Shown piece by piece: positions 1 through 13,929 of a stretch of DNA of 64,000 nucleotides; positions within the stretch are counted from its first letter, which is position 1, and the number at the start of each line of letters is the position of its first letter. The notes beneath the pieces are model-generated. The model did no database searches. It worked only from the letters and a program-made list of their open reading frames with translations, and had not been told where the DNA came from. Position numbers and translations under genes: made by a program. Location: assembly GCF_029867415.1 (NCBI RefSeq), contig NW_026705157.1, positions 930,001-994,000 of the forward strand, in the 5' to 3' direction. The stretch comes from Vicia villosa. Its lineage: Eukaryota > Streptophyta > Magnoliopsida > Fabales > Fabaceae.

Positions 1-459
1 TTCAACAAGTTATTTTTGATGGAGTTTTTTCTTTTGCTGTACAAAAATTATTTTTGATGAACTTTTTATTTATTTTTTATTTTATAATAAAGTGATAATA
101 ACTACTATAAACTCATACGTAATTGTGAGTATCAAAATTCGAATTCAGATGGGGATGTTCAACTTAATAATATTAATTTTTGTCATTTGAGATAGTGGAT
201 ATTTTTCAATATTATACTCTTTCTGCACTAAACCTATAATTCTTTTTAGTTCAACAAGTTATTTTTGATGGAGTTTTTTCTTTTGCTGTACAAAAATTAT
301 TTTTGATGAAGTTTTTATTTATTTTTTATTTTATAATAAAGTGATAATAACTACTATAAAAACTCATACGTAATTGTGAGTATCAAAATTCGAATTCAGA
401 TAGTGATGTTCAACTTAATAATATTAATTTTTGTCATTTGAGATAGTGGATATTTTTAT
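1..459. repeat. Direct duplication, period 249 bp, about 210 bp per copy
   Basis: The block starting TTCAACAAGTTATTTTTGATG at position 1 recurs from position 250 with only a few differences, continuing through the GAGATAGTGGATATTTTT motif in both copies. About 38 bp of unrelated AT-rich DNA separates the copies. The first copy begins at the window edge, so further copies may lie upstream. No coding potential is seen. Confidence 0.85.
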
Positions 460-1048
<589 letters not shown>

Positions 1049-1054
1049 AGGAGG

Positions 1055-1430
1055 GATCAAATTACATTTGAAGAGTTACACCACGAATTACATTCGCTTA
1101 ATAATTTCACATCAGATAAGTATTTTTTAAAATCAACCGTTAGATTGAAACATACTATCATATAGATCACGCCTATAAAATTTAAGATTAATCTACAATG
1201 ATTTACTATACCATTAAGACATCCAAAGATTAACGCCAAAATAAACTTTTATATAACGTTAATTTTGATGTAATTCAATGACATAGTAAATCCTTATAGA
1301 TTAATCTCATACCTCATAGATATGATATATATGATAGTATGTTTCAATTTAACGATTAACTTTAAAAAGTATTTATTCGAAATGAACTTATTGAGCGAAT
1401 GTAACTCGTGGTGTAATTCTTTTGGGTGAA
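1055..1430. mobile_element. Foldback (MITE-like) element, family 1, copy 1
   Basis: The left end (GAAGAGTTACACCACGAATT, from about 1070) is the inverted complement of the right end (GTGGTGTAATTCTTTTGGGT, to about 1427), and complementarity continues inward through the AATCAACCGTTAGATTGAAA block and its mirror. The unit is a nearly self-complementary non-autonomous element without coding capacity. It is flanked by (TA)n on both sides, so a TA target duplication cannot be told from the microsatellite. The superfamily is not assigned. Confidence 0.75.
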
Positions 1431-1445
1431 ATATATATATATATA

Positions 1446-1805
1446 TATATCACAAGTTACACCTCTCAATAACTTCATTTCGAAAAGATATTTTTTAAAA
1501 TCAACCGTTTGATTGAAATATACTATCATATGATGATATCTATAAAGTTTGAGATTAATCTATAATGATTTACTATATAATTGAATTACATCAAAATTAA
1601 TTGTATATGAAAGTTTATTTTGACGCTAATCTTTGGATATCTTGATGATATGATAAATCATTATAAATTAATCTCAAACTTTATAAGTATGATCTATATG
1701 ATAGTATGTTTCAACTAATAGTTATTTTTAAAAAATATTTATTCGATGTAAAGTTATTAAGCGAGTGTAACTCGTGATGTAACACTTCTGGTGTAATTTG
1801 ATCTA
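1446..1805. mobile_element. Foldback element, family 1, copy 2
   Basis: It carries the same internal blocks as the 1055-1430 element (AATCAACCGTTTGATTGAAA near the left, GCGAGTGTAACTCGTGATGT at the right). Its left terminus is shorter and it joins copy 3 head to tail without a spacer. Confidence 0.7.
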
Positions 1806-2135
1806 CATGTTACACCCGAAGAGTTACACCACGAGTTACACTCGCTCATAACTTCATTTTGAATAACTTTTTTTTATTTATTTTTAAAATCAGCCGTTGG
1901 ATTGAAACATAATATCATATAGATCATACCTATAAAGTTTGAGATTAATCGATAATGATTTACTTTACCATCAAGATATCCAAAGACTAACGTCAAAATG
2001 AACTTTCATATAATTTAAATTGTGATGTAATTCAATGACATAGTAAATCATTATAGATTAATCTCAAACTTTATAGGTATGATCTACGTGATAGTATGTT
2101 TTAATCTAACGGTTGATTTTATTTTTTAGGAGAAA
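1806..2135. mobile_element. Foldback element, family 1, copy 3 (right end truncated)
   Basis: The left terminus TTACACCCGAAGAGTTACAC is intact and followed by the family's internal blocks. Homology stops near the TCTAACGGTTGATTTTATTT block, and the right terminal repeat found in copies 1 and 2 is missing. Confidence 0.65.
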
Positions 2136-2251
2136 TAATAGGCCATATTTTTTATTTTTTTAATTTTATTTAATATGATCGTTTGATCAATTATTTTAAC
2201 GGTTGAGATTTGTTGTAAGTCTTTTAAACTTACACATGCTGTCAACGGATC

Positions 2252-2357
<106 letters not shown>

Positions 2358-2360
2358 CAT

Positions 2361-2740
2361 AATCAAATGACACCAAGGTGTCAAATTTAGTAACATGACA
2401 CCTCTAATAACTATTTTCCACATATTCATACAACAAAATCCACAATTAGGTTGAAAGCTATCATGATATAAATCATGTATATAAAATTTAACATCAATTA
2501 GAAATTATTTGATATGTCAACAAGATGCATAAAAACTAACGGCTTACAAAAATTCGACAAAACTGTTAATTTTGATCATTCCCTTTAATATATCAAATAA
2601 TTTTTGATTGTTATTAAATTTTTTAGACATGATCTACATGATGTTAGCTTTCAATTCAACGATTAATTTTGCTATACGAATATGCGGTAAAAAATTATCG
2701 GAGGTGTCATGTTACTAAATTTGACACCTTAGTGTCATTT

Positions 2741-2743
<3 letters not shown>
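2361..2743. mobile_element. Foldback (MITE-like) element, family 2
   Basis: The terminal repeat starts ATCAAATGACACCAAGGTGT on the left. The right end (ACACCTTAGTGTCATTTGAT) is its inverted complement. Inner arms remain complementary (AATTTAGTAACATGACACCTC and its mirror). It has no ORF and has (TA)n on both flanks. Confidence 0.8.
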
Positions 2744-2748
<5 letters not shown>

Positions 2749-2828
<80 letters not shown>

Positions 2829-2829
2829 G
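2749..2829. repeat. (TA)n followed by (AG)n compound microsatellite
   Basis: About 55 bp of TA repeat runs directly into about 26 bp of AG repeat, which abuts the family 3 foldback element. Confidence 0.95.
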
Positions 2830-3041
2830 AGGGTTATATTGACTCCAAGAGTAAGTTATAATAACTTACTCCACATCTTGACCATTAATTCTTTTCAATC
2901 TAACGGTTAAAAATAATAAGGAATAGTTTTCTCTTTCCACATTTAATAACTTATTATTTTTAACCATTAGATTGAAAAGAATTAATGGTCAAGATGTGAA
3001 GTAAGTTATTATAACTTACTCTAGGAGTCAATATAACCCTC

Positions 3042-3044
<3 letters not shown>
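2826..3044. mobile_element. Foldback (MITE-like) element, family 3, copy 1
   Basis: A 219-bp hairpin. The left end GAGGAGGGTTATATTGAC is exactly complementary to the right end, and arms of about 90 bp surround a short loop near ATAGTTTTCTCTTTCC. It is non-coding and flanked by microsatellite on both sides. Confidence 0.88.

Positions 3045-3135
<91 letters not shown>
3044..3135. repeat. (TA)n microsatellite
   Basis: About 90 bp of TA repeat separating two nearly identical foldback elements. Confidence 0.95.
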
Positions 3136-3137
<2 letters not shown>

Positions 3138-3352
3138 AGGGTTATATTGACTCCAAGAGTAAGTTATAATAACTTACTCCACATCTTGACCATTAATTCT
3201 TTTCAATCTAATGGTTAAAAATAATAAGGAATAGTTTTCTCTTTCCACATTTAATAACTTATTATTTTTAACCATTAGATTGAAAAGAATTAATGGTCAA
3301 GATGTGAAGTAAGTTATTATAACTTACTCTAGGAGTCAATATAACCCTCCTC
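3136..3352. mobile_element. Foldback (MITE-like) element, family 3, copy 2
   Basis: It is almost base-for-base the same as 2826-3044, in the same orientation and again flanked by (TA)n. The near identity suggests a local duplication through the microsatellite, or two very recent insertions. Confidence 0.88.
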
Positions 3353-3353
3353 A

Positions 3354-3376
3354 TATATATATATATATATATATAT

Positions 3377-3377
<1 letters not shown>
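3354..3377. repeat. Short (TA)n tract
   Basis: A TA repeat between the family 3 foldback element and the hAT-like candidate that begins GGGACGGATCTAC. Confidence 0.9.
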
Positions 3378-5011
<1,634 letters not shown>

Positions 5012-7570
5012 CTATCATGAATAAAAATATAAATGTTTATTTATAGTAGTGATTGTAGAAAATATATCTACAAGAGATAATGGGCATAAAAATGATCTAA
5101 TAATACATACATGTCATACTTTCATATACTTCAGCATTTCTTTAGAGCATGTTTGAATACATTATATTTAACAGGATAAATCGAATGATATATAATTAAA
5201 ATTTTTGTCTGGATTTGCCAATAATAAATTGAATGAAATGAATGATAAAGAAATATATTTCATCTGATTCCGTTCCATCTTTTCATTTTCATTGCACTAA
5301 ATATTTAGTGTGTAACGAAATGAAATTTTTATAATTAAAATGTTCAAACAATAGAATCTCTATTATACACTATTCAATTTAATTCAGCACTATTCAATTC
5401 TATTTCACTATGTTTTGGTTCATTATTTTAAAGAGAATGTGAATGAATATATCAAGATTACGATAAATTGGATGAATAGCAAGGAGTCAAATTAATAATA
5501 ACAACAAAAAGAAGAAGCCAAAGTTCGGACTCATCAAGATTTGCTGGCACTTACCTGAAGATTTGACGCATGCTCCACCTGCCTCAACTCAACCTTGATT
5601 AGTAGTTCAACAACTCATCATTTTTGAAATGATTTGCATCTTGATTGACTTCAAAAACACACTTTATTTCATTTGCTCATCACGTTTGATTTGGAGCAAT
5701 TTAAAAAATAAAATACATGATTTATAGATTAAAATAACATGGAATGTAGTTTGAAATATGGTTTATTGATGCATAATTATGTATTTATATTACAAAAATT
5801 ATCAAGATATCAAATGCTAAGACTACTATTGCAAAGTACTCCCTCTGTGTCTTTTTAAGGGTCACTTTTTAGAATTTTTATTTTTATTTTTTAAGTGTTA
5901 TTTCAAAGTTTAGAATAATATTATGAGTAGTTTTGTCAAAATTATTCTTAATCATTTACTATATAAAAAAATTAAATAAATTAATAAAAATTTAAGGATA
6001 ATATAAACAAAAAGGTAGTTATTATTTAGAAACTAACAATATTTATTAGTTTTTTTTGTGTAAAAAGCAAAAAAAAAAAAAAACTTCTATTTTTTATCAT
6101 AAGTTGTTTGAAAAAAAAATCATATTTAAATATAAGTCGTGTTACAATTTCAATGAATAATTGATGATATTTTTCCTATGATATCCTTAAATATTTATTA
6201 TTCTATCTCCTTTCAATTATGTTAATTTATCTTCCACATGTCATTAATAAAGGATAATTTTATAAAAACTTTCATAATTTCTCATTTTCATATAACAATT
6301 ATTATTTTTCTTAACACGTGTGAAAAGTTTAAAACGACTTATAATAAAAAAAAGATAGTAATACTTAAAAAGCAACAAACAACAAAGGGGGTAATAAATA
6401 TTTCAACATTAAATTTGAAATAAGATAGAATAAACTCCTTAAGCAACTCAAAACAACCTTATTTGGGTGCCTTTACTTCATCAATACCTTTTGAAACAGG
6501 CAAGCAAAAAAAACCTAAGAATAATACTCACTAGATTGGTAAGATGATTCTCCAATTTAGAGAAAAACATCGAGAAGAACCCCTACCCATAAAGCATGAT
6601 AAAGAGTTTCCTCATTACTCCACATGATCTATGCTTTGAGTTTAATGAACTTGGTACATAAACAGCGGAAAGAAAATAAAATAAAAGTTAAATGACTAAA
6701 ATTAAAGAGATATTGTTAGAGAGATGACACCGAGATTTATACAGGTTCAGTTAAATGTTGGTTTACTCCGATTCTCAAGAGATCTTTTTGAGATTTTTAA
6801 TAATAATCTCGAGCATTTATATATTATGCCTACGAACCTTCGTTACAAGCGAATAAGGAGATTTTAAATTAGCTTATCCCCTAACCAAACAAGAGTTTTT
6901 CTGTGGGCTAAACTCGCGAACCAACTTGAGATTTTATTGGGGAATCTCAATAATCAACCAAAACTTTTATTGGCTAAGTTCTAGAACTAAACAAAGATTT
7001 TCATTGGTTTATCTCAAGAACCAAACACACACCTTCAAGAGAATCACACTCTAGAAATATACAATGACACGAAACTAATACAATATTTCCCTACAAGTAG
7101 TTTTCACTCACAAGACACTAACAAAATCTTAGTGAAGAGAAAATATGACTACGAAAGGAAGAGCGTAATAAAATAGTAAGAAATAAGAAAACTCTGAATT
7201 CTAGTGTATTTTCGATTGAGGAGAAGTTTCCTTTATAATGGAGATAATAAGGTTAAAAAAGGAAACAATCCATGAGCCGAATTAATTGAATAATCGACTG
7301 GGCCAATAATTATTTACCTCAAATAATTGATTGTTCAAGCCACAAATGGAAGATTTTGATATTTAGCTGTTACTAATCCTTAGGAGATTATCCTAACCAA
7401 TTTTAGAGTCAACCTAGTGAAAATAATCAATTAAGTTGTTAGGTATAATTGATTATTCAATCAATTATACACACCCCTAATAAGTTGGCTAGGCCTTAAA
7501 TTTTTTTCAAGTGATTTTATCAAATAAAGAAAGACGCTAGAAACATTTTTGGTATGTGTGAGTTGCCTTA
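5012..7570. other. AT-rich non-coding region, no gene recognised
   Basis: From 5838 a Stowaway-type start (ACTCCCTCTGTGTC) is visible. A possible partner end lies near 6390 (AAAGGGGGTAATA), but the two do not pair convincingly. The rest, including 6640-7500 with its repeated phrases on the TTATTGGCTAAGTTCT theme, resembles decayed retroelement non-coding DNA. No protein domain could be read. Confidence 0.4.
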
Positions 7571-7812
7571 GAGCCCGCTTAGGAGTTGAGTTTTGGAGAG
7601 TTTTAGAGGGAAATATTTTGGATGGTTGCGTCTATATCTTGAAATGTATTTGGTATTTTTAAAAAGTTTAAAAACAATATGATTTTATATGCTAATATAG
7701 TATATTTTTTTAAACTTTTTAAAAATGTCAAACACATTTCAAAATAGAGACGTAGCCCTCCAAAGCCTTCCCCTCTAAAACCCTGATAAAACCAACTCCC
7801 AAACGGACCCTA
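7571..7812. mobile_element. Foldback MITE-like element
   Basis: The left arm (GCCCGCTTAGGAGTTGAG then GAGAGTTTTAGAGGG) pairs with the right arm (CCCCTCTAAAACCCTG then CAACTCCCAAACGGACCCTA). The arms also share an inner pair around TTTTTAAACTTTTTAAAAAT. The terminal form TAGGGTCCGTTTGG resembles hAT-type MITEs. I did not find a matching 8-bp target duplication. Confidence 0.6.
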
Positions 7813-9153
7813 GTATCTTAGGAGTTACTCTCCTACTTTCACAAGACTCCGGTCACTCAAACAAATAGGACTATGCGAGCTTTCACCTTCCCCTCTTTCA
7901 CAACTTTGATGCTTTCAAGTTCCTTTACCAAATATCGATCATATAAGCACTTCACTAGAACCTCGAATATTCTGCTTGATGAGGTTTGGTGTTTCTTCAA
8001 GTTAATTACCATCACCATATAGTTGGAAAGATATCACCACCGACTTCAACAAGCATCAACGTTTTCGTCATCAAATCATCAAGATGGTCAACGTCATGAT
8101 CTTTCGCTTCACACCTACAGGCACATAGATCCTCAATAAGATCAATAAAAATTTAAAGAATAAGAGAATGATAACGACTAAATAATAATGTCTATCTTAA
8201 ACATTATGCTCAACGTTTAGATACCTTAACGAGTAAGGTTTAAATCATATATTCATTATTTATTTTTGATGTTAATATGAGAGTATCTATGTAAATGTGA
8301 AATTTCTAGATATTGTATTATTTTCTTTCCATTAATTATCATAATATACAACGCTTGCATTTCACACGAACATAGGTCACTCAATTTATAGGGTATCAAA
8401 TATTCAAAAGTCAAGCTTCAAATGTCCAATAGTCTTGCATTCATGATGTGACATGATCTTCCCTAGTAGACTAAAACACGAAAAACAACATAGTTCTCCA
8501 TCAACGCGCTTAACAAGAAATGAACGTGATAAATGACAATTGAGGGTTCCATTGATCAATTCATAATCATAAATCAAATCAGGGGGTGCTAATATGTTTG
8601 TCTTGATTGGTTGCAGGTGTCATTGTCGCCCGTAAATTCCTTTTAACCATATTATAGGACATTCCCTCAAAATTGGGAAAACTTCTTAATTAACACTACC
8701 TTTACAGTTTATCCCCAACTCCATCATTTTGTCACACCTTTGTATTTAGTCTACTAATAGTTGCACTTTGTTAATCTTTTCAACTTGAATCCAATGTTGA
8801 TTAGGATATTTTACCAAGATTTAAGATCTTACCCTTCAACATTTATTAGGATGTATGTGAATAGATATATTAGTGAGCCCTAACAATCTTACCCTTCAAC
8901 AGCCTTTTTCTTACATTCCCATTTTCCTATGCCGTGAACCCAACAATTTTCCACATTGAATTAAATCTTCAATGACATCTTTCAGCTAGATGCATTTCAC
9001 TGTGTTATGATTGTTGCTTTTATACAAATGTTAATGCCTTGATTTGTGTAGGCCAGGGCGCTCATTGACCTTCTTAGAAAATTTGAGTTCCTCTTTGCAG
9101 AATTAGTTGTTAATACTTTCTTGGAGGATACACTCTCTAGATGTATTCAGAGG
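7813..9153. other. Intergenic DNA, nothing recognised
   Basis: Both strands lack long ORFs. Base composition is slightly less AT-rich than the neighbours near 9040-9150, and the sequence resumes across the hAT insertion at 10007, so it was one continuous piece before the insertion. No family could be assigned. Confidence 0.4.
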
Positions 9154-10006
9154 TAGGGATGTTCGCGGTGCGGTTTTGACCAAAAAATCATCCGAACCGC
9201 AAGAGAAAAAATCATGCGGTTTGGTTTGGTTCGGTTGGGTTTTAGAAAAAAACCAAACCAAGCATATGCGGTTTGGTTCGGTTTTTTACAAATATTTTAT
9301 CGAGCCATACATACACATATAGATAACAATATAACTTTGTATCTAGACATTCATACACTATCAAATAACAACAAAACTCGTCATATTTTGACAACAACTT
9401 TCTATTTAATATGTAAAAATTAAATTAGACAAAAGTGGAATAATAAACGTAAAATAATAGCATAAAACAATATAAAAATTATGATAATGAAAAAAAATAG
9501 AAGAGACGAAAGATGAAGATAAAAAAGAAAAAAGAAAAGAGTTGAGAGATTAGAGAAGAAGATGTGCGATAAAAAAGAAACTGAAATAGGGAACATTTGC
9601 ATAAAAATGAGAAGGTGAAAAAGAAAGAATATATGAGAGTAGAGATTAGAGAAGAGAGGGAAGATATATGTGGCAAAGAAGACGCGATAATGCTATTAGA
9701 GATTTGAGAAGATCGGGACTGAAATCATATGTGTAAGGATGAGAAAATTGTTTATAATAATAAAGTTAAGGTATAATAGGTTTAAGTTTGGGTTGGATGT
9801 GAGTAAACGTTAGGTTGTAATATAATGCGGTTTAATTCGGTTTGGTTCGATTTACAAAATACAAACCGCAAACCGAACCGAACCGTGCGGTTTTGTTAAA
9901 AGATGACCAAAACAAATCCGAACCAAATACTTTTTTTTGCGGTTTCGGTTTGATTTGGTTTAGTTTGAAATTTTCTATTGAATTAGTTTAGTTTTGAACA
10001 CCCATT
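9154..10006. mobile_element. Non-autonomous hAT-like element, 853 bp
   Basis: It is flanked by a perfect 8-bp target duplication TTCAGAGG (9146-9153 and 10007-10014), the hAT hallmark. The termini are short imperfect inverted repeats, TAGGGATGTTC on the left and the complement of GAACACCCATT on the right. Subterminal arms rich in CGGTTTGGTTCGG appear in opposite orientation at the two ends. The interior is purine-rich and there is no transposase. Confidence 0.85.
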
Positions 10007-11145
10007 TTCAGAGGCCTATAGACTCGATATCTAGAGGGGGCCCATTTTCTAATCACTACTTGGCCGCTGATCCCTCTTTCTTTCTTCGATGACTTCTTTT
10101 TTTACTTTCTTCGGATCCCTCCTTACGCTTTGTGCGAACATTGACCCTTTATGAAGTCTTAAACTAATTTTTTTCACATTTTGTCATCGACGTCTTTCAC
10201 CAAATTTTGAACCCAAGCTTATCATATGTTCCCATTCTTAGGGGGCATTTTGAAGCTTCTTAAATGAAATAATCGTTGATAATTATGGTTAACACATTCT
10301 TGTTGGAGTGTCATCTTCATTCCAAAACCTCTCAAATGATACCATGGTGATGAATCTTTACACTGTCTGCTATGGTGGCTATGATGACGATGGGTTTTGG
10401 AGGGTGAATGTCTGTGTGGTGCTAGAGAACGAGATCTGTATCACCTGTGGTTTCAGGTGTTATGTCTGCGGGAAGATTCCGCTTGATCCTCATCATAAAA
10501 CATCATCGATTCATTGTCTACCCGCGTCGGTCCCGACATGTCCTCCGTGGCCATGGGCTACATCTGAGGACTGAAATCATCCGTTTAAATCCACCTTCGT
10601 GAGTCGAAGGAACGTGGATATCCTCAAGGGTAGAAAAACTGCCAATGGTGGAGGTGGGGGAAGTTGTTCCAGGGTGATATGACACCATTTATTTTTTTAG
10701 GGACTCTTAGGAATTATGGCTATCTCAATATGCTCTTTTCTGATTGACATGAAGAGAGTGATCTGAGATCTAATGGAGAGTTATGTTAATTAAGACTTTT
10801 GGCATAATTTTATTTGTCATTAAAAATAGTGATAATAAAGAAATTATGAATACAAATAAAATGTTTATTGTAAGAAAAAGTACTCGAACAAGTACTACTA
10901 TAAACTAAAAAAGCACATATATATCACCATTTATTATTTATTGATATGCATCAGCATCACACACATTTAAGAGGCATCTTCACAAGAAACATACAAACTT
11001 AAAAACAACATCAGCCAGTATGCGTATACACAACAACATCATTAAACAAACATCACACTTATTTAATTATAAAGGTGAAGTGAACACTTAATTAAGCCAA
11101 CCCCAAAGTTGCACTAAGCCATTACTTCTTTATTTGTTACTTTCT
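10007..11145. other. Intergenic DNA, including the 3' flank of MLP-like gene 1
   Basis: An 88-codon plus-strand ORF (10308-10574) with several Cys residues and higher GC is visible but matches nothing I recognise. From about 10820 to 11145 the sequence is homologous to the 3' flank of MLP-like gene 2 (62150-62384), including TACTACTATAAACTAAAA and CACACTTATTTAATTATA, and is likely 3' UTR and downstream DNA of gene 1. Confidence 0.5.
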
Positions 11146-11721
11146 TTAATCCTTTCGAGCGACCCTTGCCTTGGAAAGATTAACATCAATATCCTTAGTG
11201 CATTTGCTAAGGTAGTCCATCCATCCATTTGGAGGCTCAATATCCTCATTGATTTTCTCATATTCAATGGCCCATTTAGCAGCAGCAGTACCATCAGCCT
11301 TATCAGTTACTTCCAGAATGAGCTTAAAGACCTTATAGTGCTTATCAATGTCTCCACCAAACAGCTTCCATGTGTTCTTCTTGTTCTCTTCATCAACTTC
11401 TTCAATAGTCTCATAACATGTGTGTACCTCATCACCTGTTGTGATGTCACATAAAAGTTATAGAAGATATTTTCCATACATATATAAACAAGATGATTTG
11501 GTTTGCATGTTAAAAGAGTTAGAAATATAATTACCTATGACATAAGTCCAGTGTTTAACTGTATCAGTGTCATGCCAGTCTTCACCTTCATGCAACTTGG
11601 TATGATGAATTCTTTCACAATGGTTTTGAACTTCGTGAAGTTCTGATTGAAATAGTTTGTAGAACCTGTCAGCGGGTGTTTTGATACCAAGTTCAGTGAT
11701 AAGTTTGCCAGCTAGAACCAT
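11146..11721 (-). CDS. MLP-like protein gene 1 (Bet v 1 superfamily), two exons
   Basis: The minus-strand coding sequence has exon 1 at 11721-11535 and exon 2 at 11435-11146, with a 98-bp intron. The donor reads CATAG/GTAATT and the acceptor CAACAG/GTGATG. The exons total 477 nt, giving 158 residues plus stop, close to the usual 150-160 for the family. The intron interrupts an isoleucine-glycine junction after residue 62 (phase 1), the conserved MLP position. The N-terminus (GKLITELGIKTPADRFY), the loop motif KLHEGEDWH and the VKHWTYVI block just before the junction support an MLP-type START/Bet v 1 fold. Such proteins form a small cytosolic hydrophobic-ligand-binding cavity; the ligand and role of this copy are unknown. 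A TATA-like TATTTAAG lies about 76-83 bp upstream of the ATG. Gene 2 at 62385-63399 is its paralogue, with about 74% identity over exon 1 by my count. The frame is open throughout. Confidence 0.88.
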
Positions 11722-11796
11722 TTTTGGAAAGAAAAACTAAGAGATGAAAGAGAAGAAACAAAGGTTGATGTGAGGAAAGTGTATGCAACCCTATGC

Positions 11797-11804
11797 CTTA
11801 AATA
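11797..11804 (-). promoter_or_regulatory. TATA-like box of MLP-like gene 1
   Basis: TATTTAAG on the minus strand, 76-83 bp before the ATG. It is conserved in gene 2 (TATTTAAAG at 63472-63480) and in the orphan upstream copy near 19745-19755, which supports a promoter role. Confidence 0.6.
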
Positions 11805-11885
11805 GAAACTGAATTACACTTTTTGGCATCAATTTAAATTACTCATTTTCTCTTGGAAATCAAATTTTCTTATTTATATTATATT

Positions 11886-12076
11886 TTTCCCTCCGTCCCA
11901 TATTATTTATCGCAATATCTCATTTCACACAAATTAAAAAGAGTAATAAATGAAAGAGAGAATATTAAATTATCCTAATTAATTATTGATCTATTTAAAA
12001 TAACATTAATATTAAGTGAGAAAACAATAAATTAGAGAATACAATTGAAAAATTAAATATAAAATTAAATCGGTAA
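11886..12076. mobile_element. Stowaway-like fragment (one end only)
   Basis: It starts CCCTCCGTCCCATATTATTTA, typical of Stowaway MITE ends. No partner end is visible before the next MITE begins at 12077. It is absent from the upstream region of MLP-like gene 2. Confidence 0.4.
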
Positions 12077-12226
12077 TACTCCCTCCGGCCTTATTTATAA
12101 CCAACGATTCTTTTTTTAGGTTCATTGAATAATGAATATATATGATCTTTTATATAGACTAGATACATTTATCATTCAATGAATTTAAAAAGAGAATTTT
12201 TGCTTATAAATCATACCAGAGTAGTA
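12077..12226. mobile_element. Stowaway-like MITE, about 150 bp
   Basis: The left end TACTCCCTCCGGCCTTATTT and the right end (complement TACTACTCTGGTATGATTTA) form imperfect terminal inverted repeats with TA at both edges, fitting a Tc1/mariner-type MITE in the MLP gene 1 upstream region. Confidence 0.6.
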
Positions 12227-12860
12227 TAAAATAACATATATTTTAGGACAATTTTTTTTTGTATTAATTATATGATTGTCTAATATGAAGTTATCAAAAT
12301 GGACCTAAAAGCTAGGCCACATTAATTATATCCTTTTATAAAATAGTAAGATTTGGATAAACTCTAAGACCATCTCCAATGGTGTAACTCATTTTTGAGT
12401 TCTTTATGGGTCCCACCAGCCATATTATCTTAAAATAATTTATTTAATATTTATTTTATTGGTGTAATTCAAATGGGTCCCACAATTTTATCTCATAAAT
12501 TAATTTGATTGGGTACCACAATTTTTTACTAGTTACATTGCAATGCAACTCTACTATGACATGACAAATTGATTCAATATTTAATTATTATATTAATGTC
12601 TAGTTGGAGAACTCATTGAAAAATACTACTATTGGAGATGCTTACAAAAGAGATCAACAATTAAATTACTATGCTGTACACTTTACACGTGCAATCCCAC
12701 CGGTATGCATGTGCCATCTTGACATTACCTGTCACTTCATTTATGACATATTCATTTACTTACATTTAATTAATGATTTAAAATTTGTTTTTACTATTAG
12801 TTTGTTATAATATTAAAACTGTTACGAAATAAATAAAAAGAAATAGGACAAGAGTTTATA
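12227..12860. other. Distal upstream region of MLP-like gene 1
   Basis: Phrases such as GTCTAATATGAAGTTATCAA and the CCACCGGTATGCATGTGCCA block recur, diverged, at the orphan locus (19845-20192 and 23548 onwards). Parts also recur upstream of gene 2 (63600-63720). This marks shared ancestral 5' flank and not a gene. Confidence 0.6.
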
Positions 12861-13139
12861 AAGAAAAGATAAAAATTCTGGATTATATTATTCAGAAGTG
12901 CATCTTTACACACTCAGATATGTTGTATTTATATGATACTAAAATCGGACAATTTAATCAATCCAAATTATAACACATAAGAGAAAGAAAGTTACAGTGA
13001 GACAACAACAATCTACTTAATATAAATGTAAGGTTGTCATGATGACAACCTAGACCAAAAACCCTAGCATTTGCCTATGTGTCATCTTCATATAGCATTT
13101 GCTTATGTGTCATCTTCACAAAATTCTACCACCAAAAAT

Positions 13140-13700
13140 TCTACCAATTAAATATAATGATAACACTCAAATATATTCTAATTATAATTCTCAAATATAT
13201 TATTTAATATTTTATAACTCTCCAATCTATTCTAATTATAAAGTATACAAATGTTAGATAAAACAACTTTTATATGTATATATTTTTATGTATTTTTATA
13301 TTTATATATTTAATAGTATTTTATTTTTAAATTCAATAAATTAAATATAATAATAATAATAAGAATTATAATTTTATTATTTAATATTTTTAACTCTCAA
13401 ATATATTCCAATTATAAAGTATAAAAATATTAAATAATTTTTTTAAATGTATGTATTTTAATGTTTATATTTTTAATAATATTTTATTATTTAATATTTT
13501 ATAACTCTCAAATATATTCTAATTATAAAGTATACAAATATTAGATAAAAAACTTTTATATGTATATATTATTAACTTTTATAGTTACAAATAAAAAGAT
13601 AATATAGTTACAAAAATTTTTATATGTATATATATTTTTCACTCAAAATAAAAAGATAATATAGTTACAAATAATTGAAAAAATAAATAATATAAAAATA
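13140..13700. repeat. Degenerate tandem repeat, about 110-130 bp period
   Basis: The phrase AACTCTCAAATATATTCTAA followed by TTATAAAGTATACAAATATT recurs about four times between 13147 and 13560, with variable AT-rich spacers. Non-coding. Confidence 0.65.
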
Positions 13701-13737
13701 CGAGTAATTAAAACTGTGTATTATATATGTAAAGTAT

Positions 13738-13743
<6 letters not shown>

Positions 13744-13789
<46 letters not shown>
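13744..13789. repeat. (TA)n microsatellite
   Basis: About 46 bp of TA repeat, bordered by inverted copies of AGTATTATA. Confidence 0.9.
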
Positions 13790-13791
<2 letters not shown>

Positions 13792-13929
13792 CTTTTTGTG
13801 AAAATAATATATGTAAAGTAAAAAATATTTTTATTCTTTTATAATATTTTTCGTTAAAAAGCGAGATTTTGATCTAATTAATTTCCTATTACAAATTTTA
13901 ATTTTACTTACAATTTTATTATATTATTT

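Noticed and set aside
11134..11454. 106-codon plus-strand ORF over MLP gene 1 exon 2
   Set aside because: The minus strand carries the conserved MLP exon with correct splice sites and matching paralogue; the plus frame is antisense.
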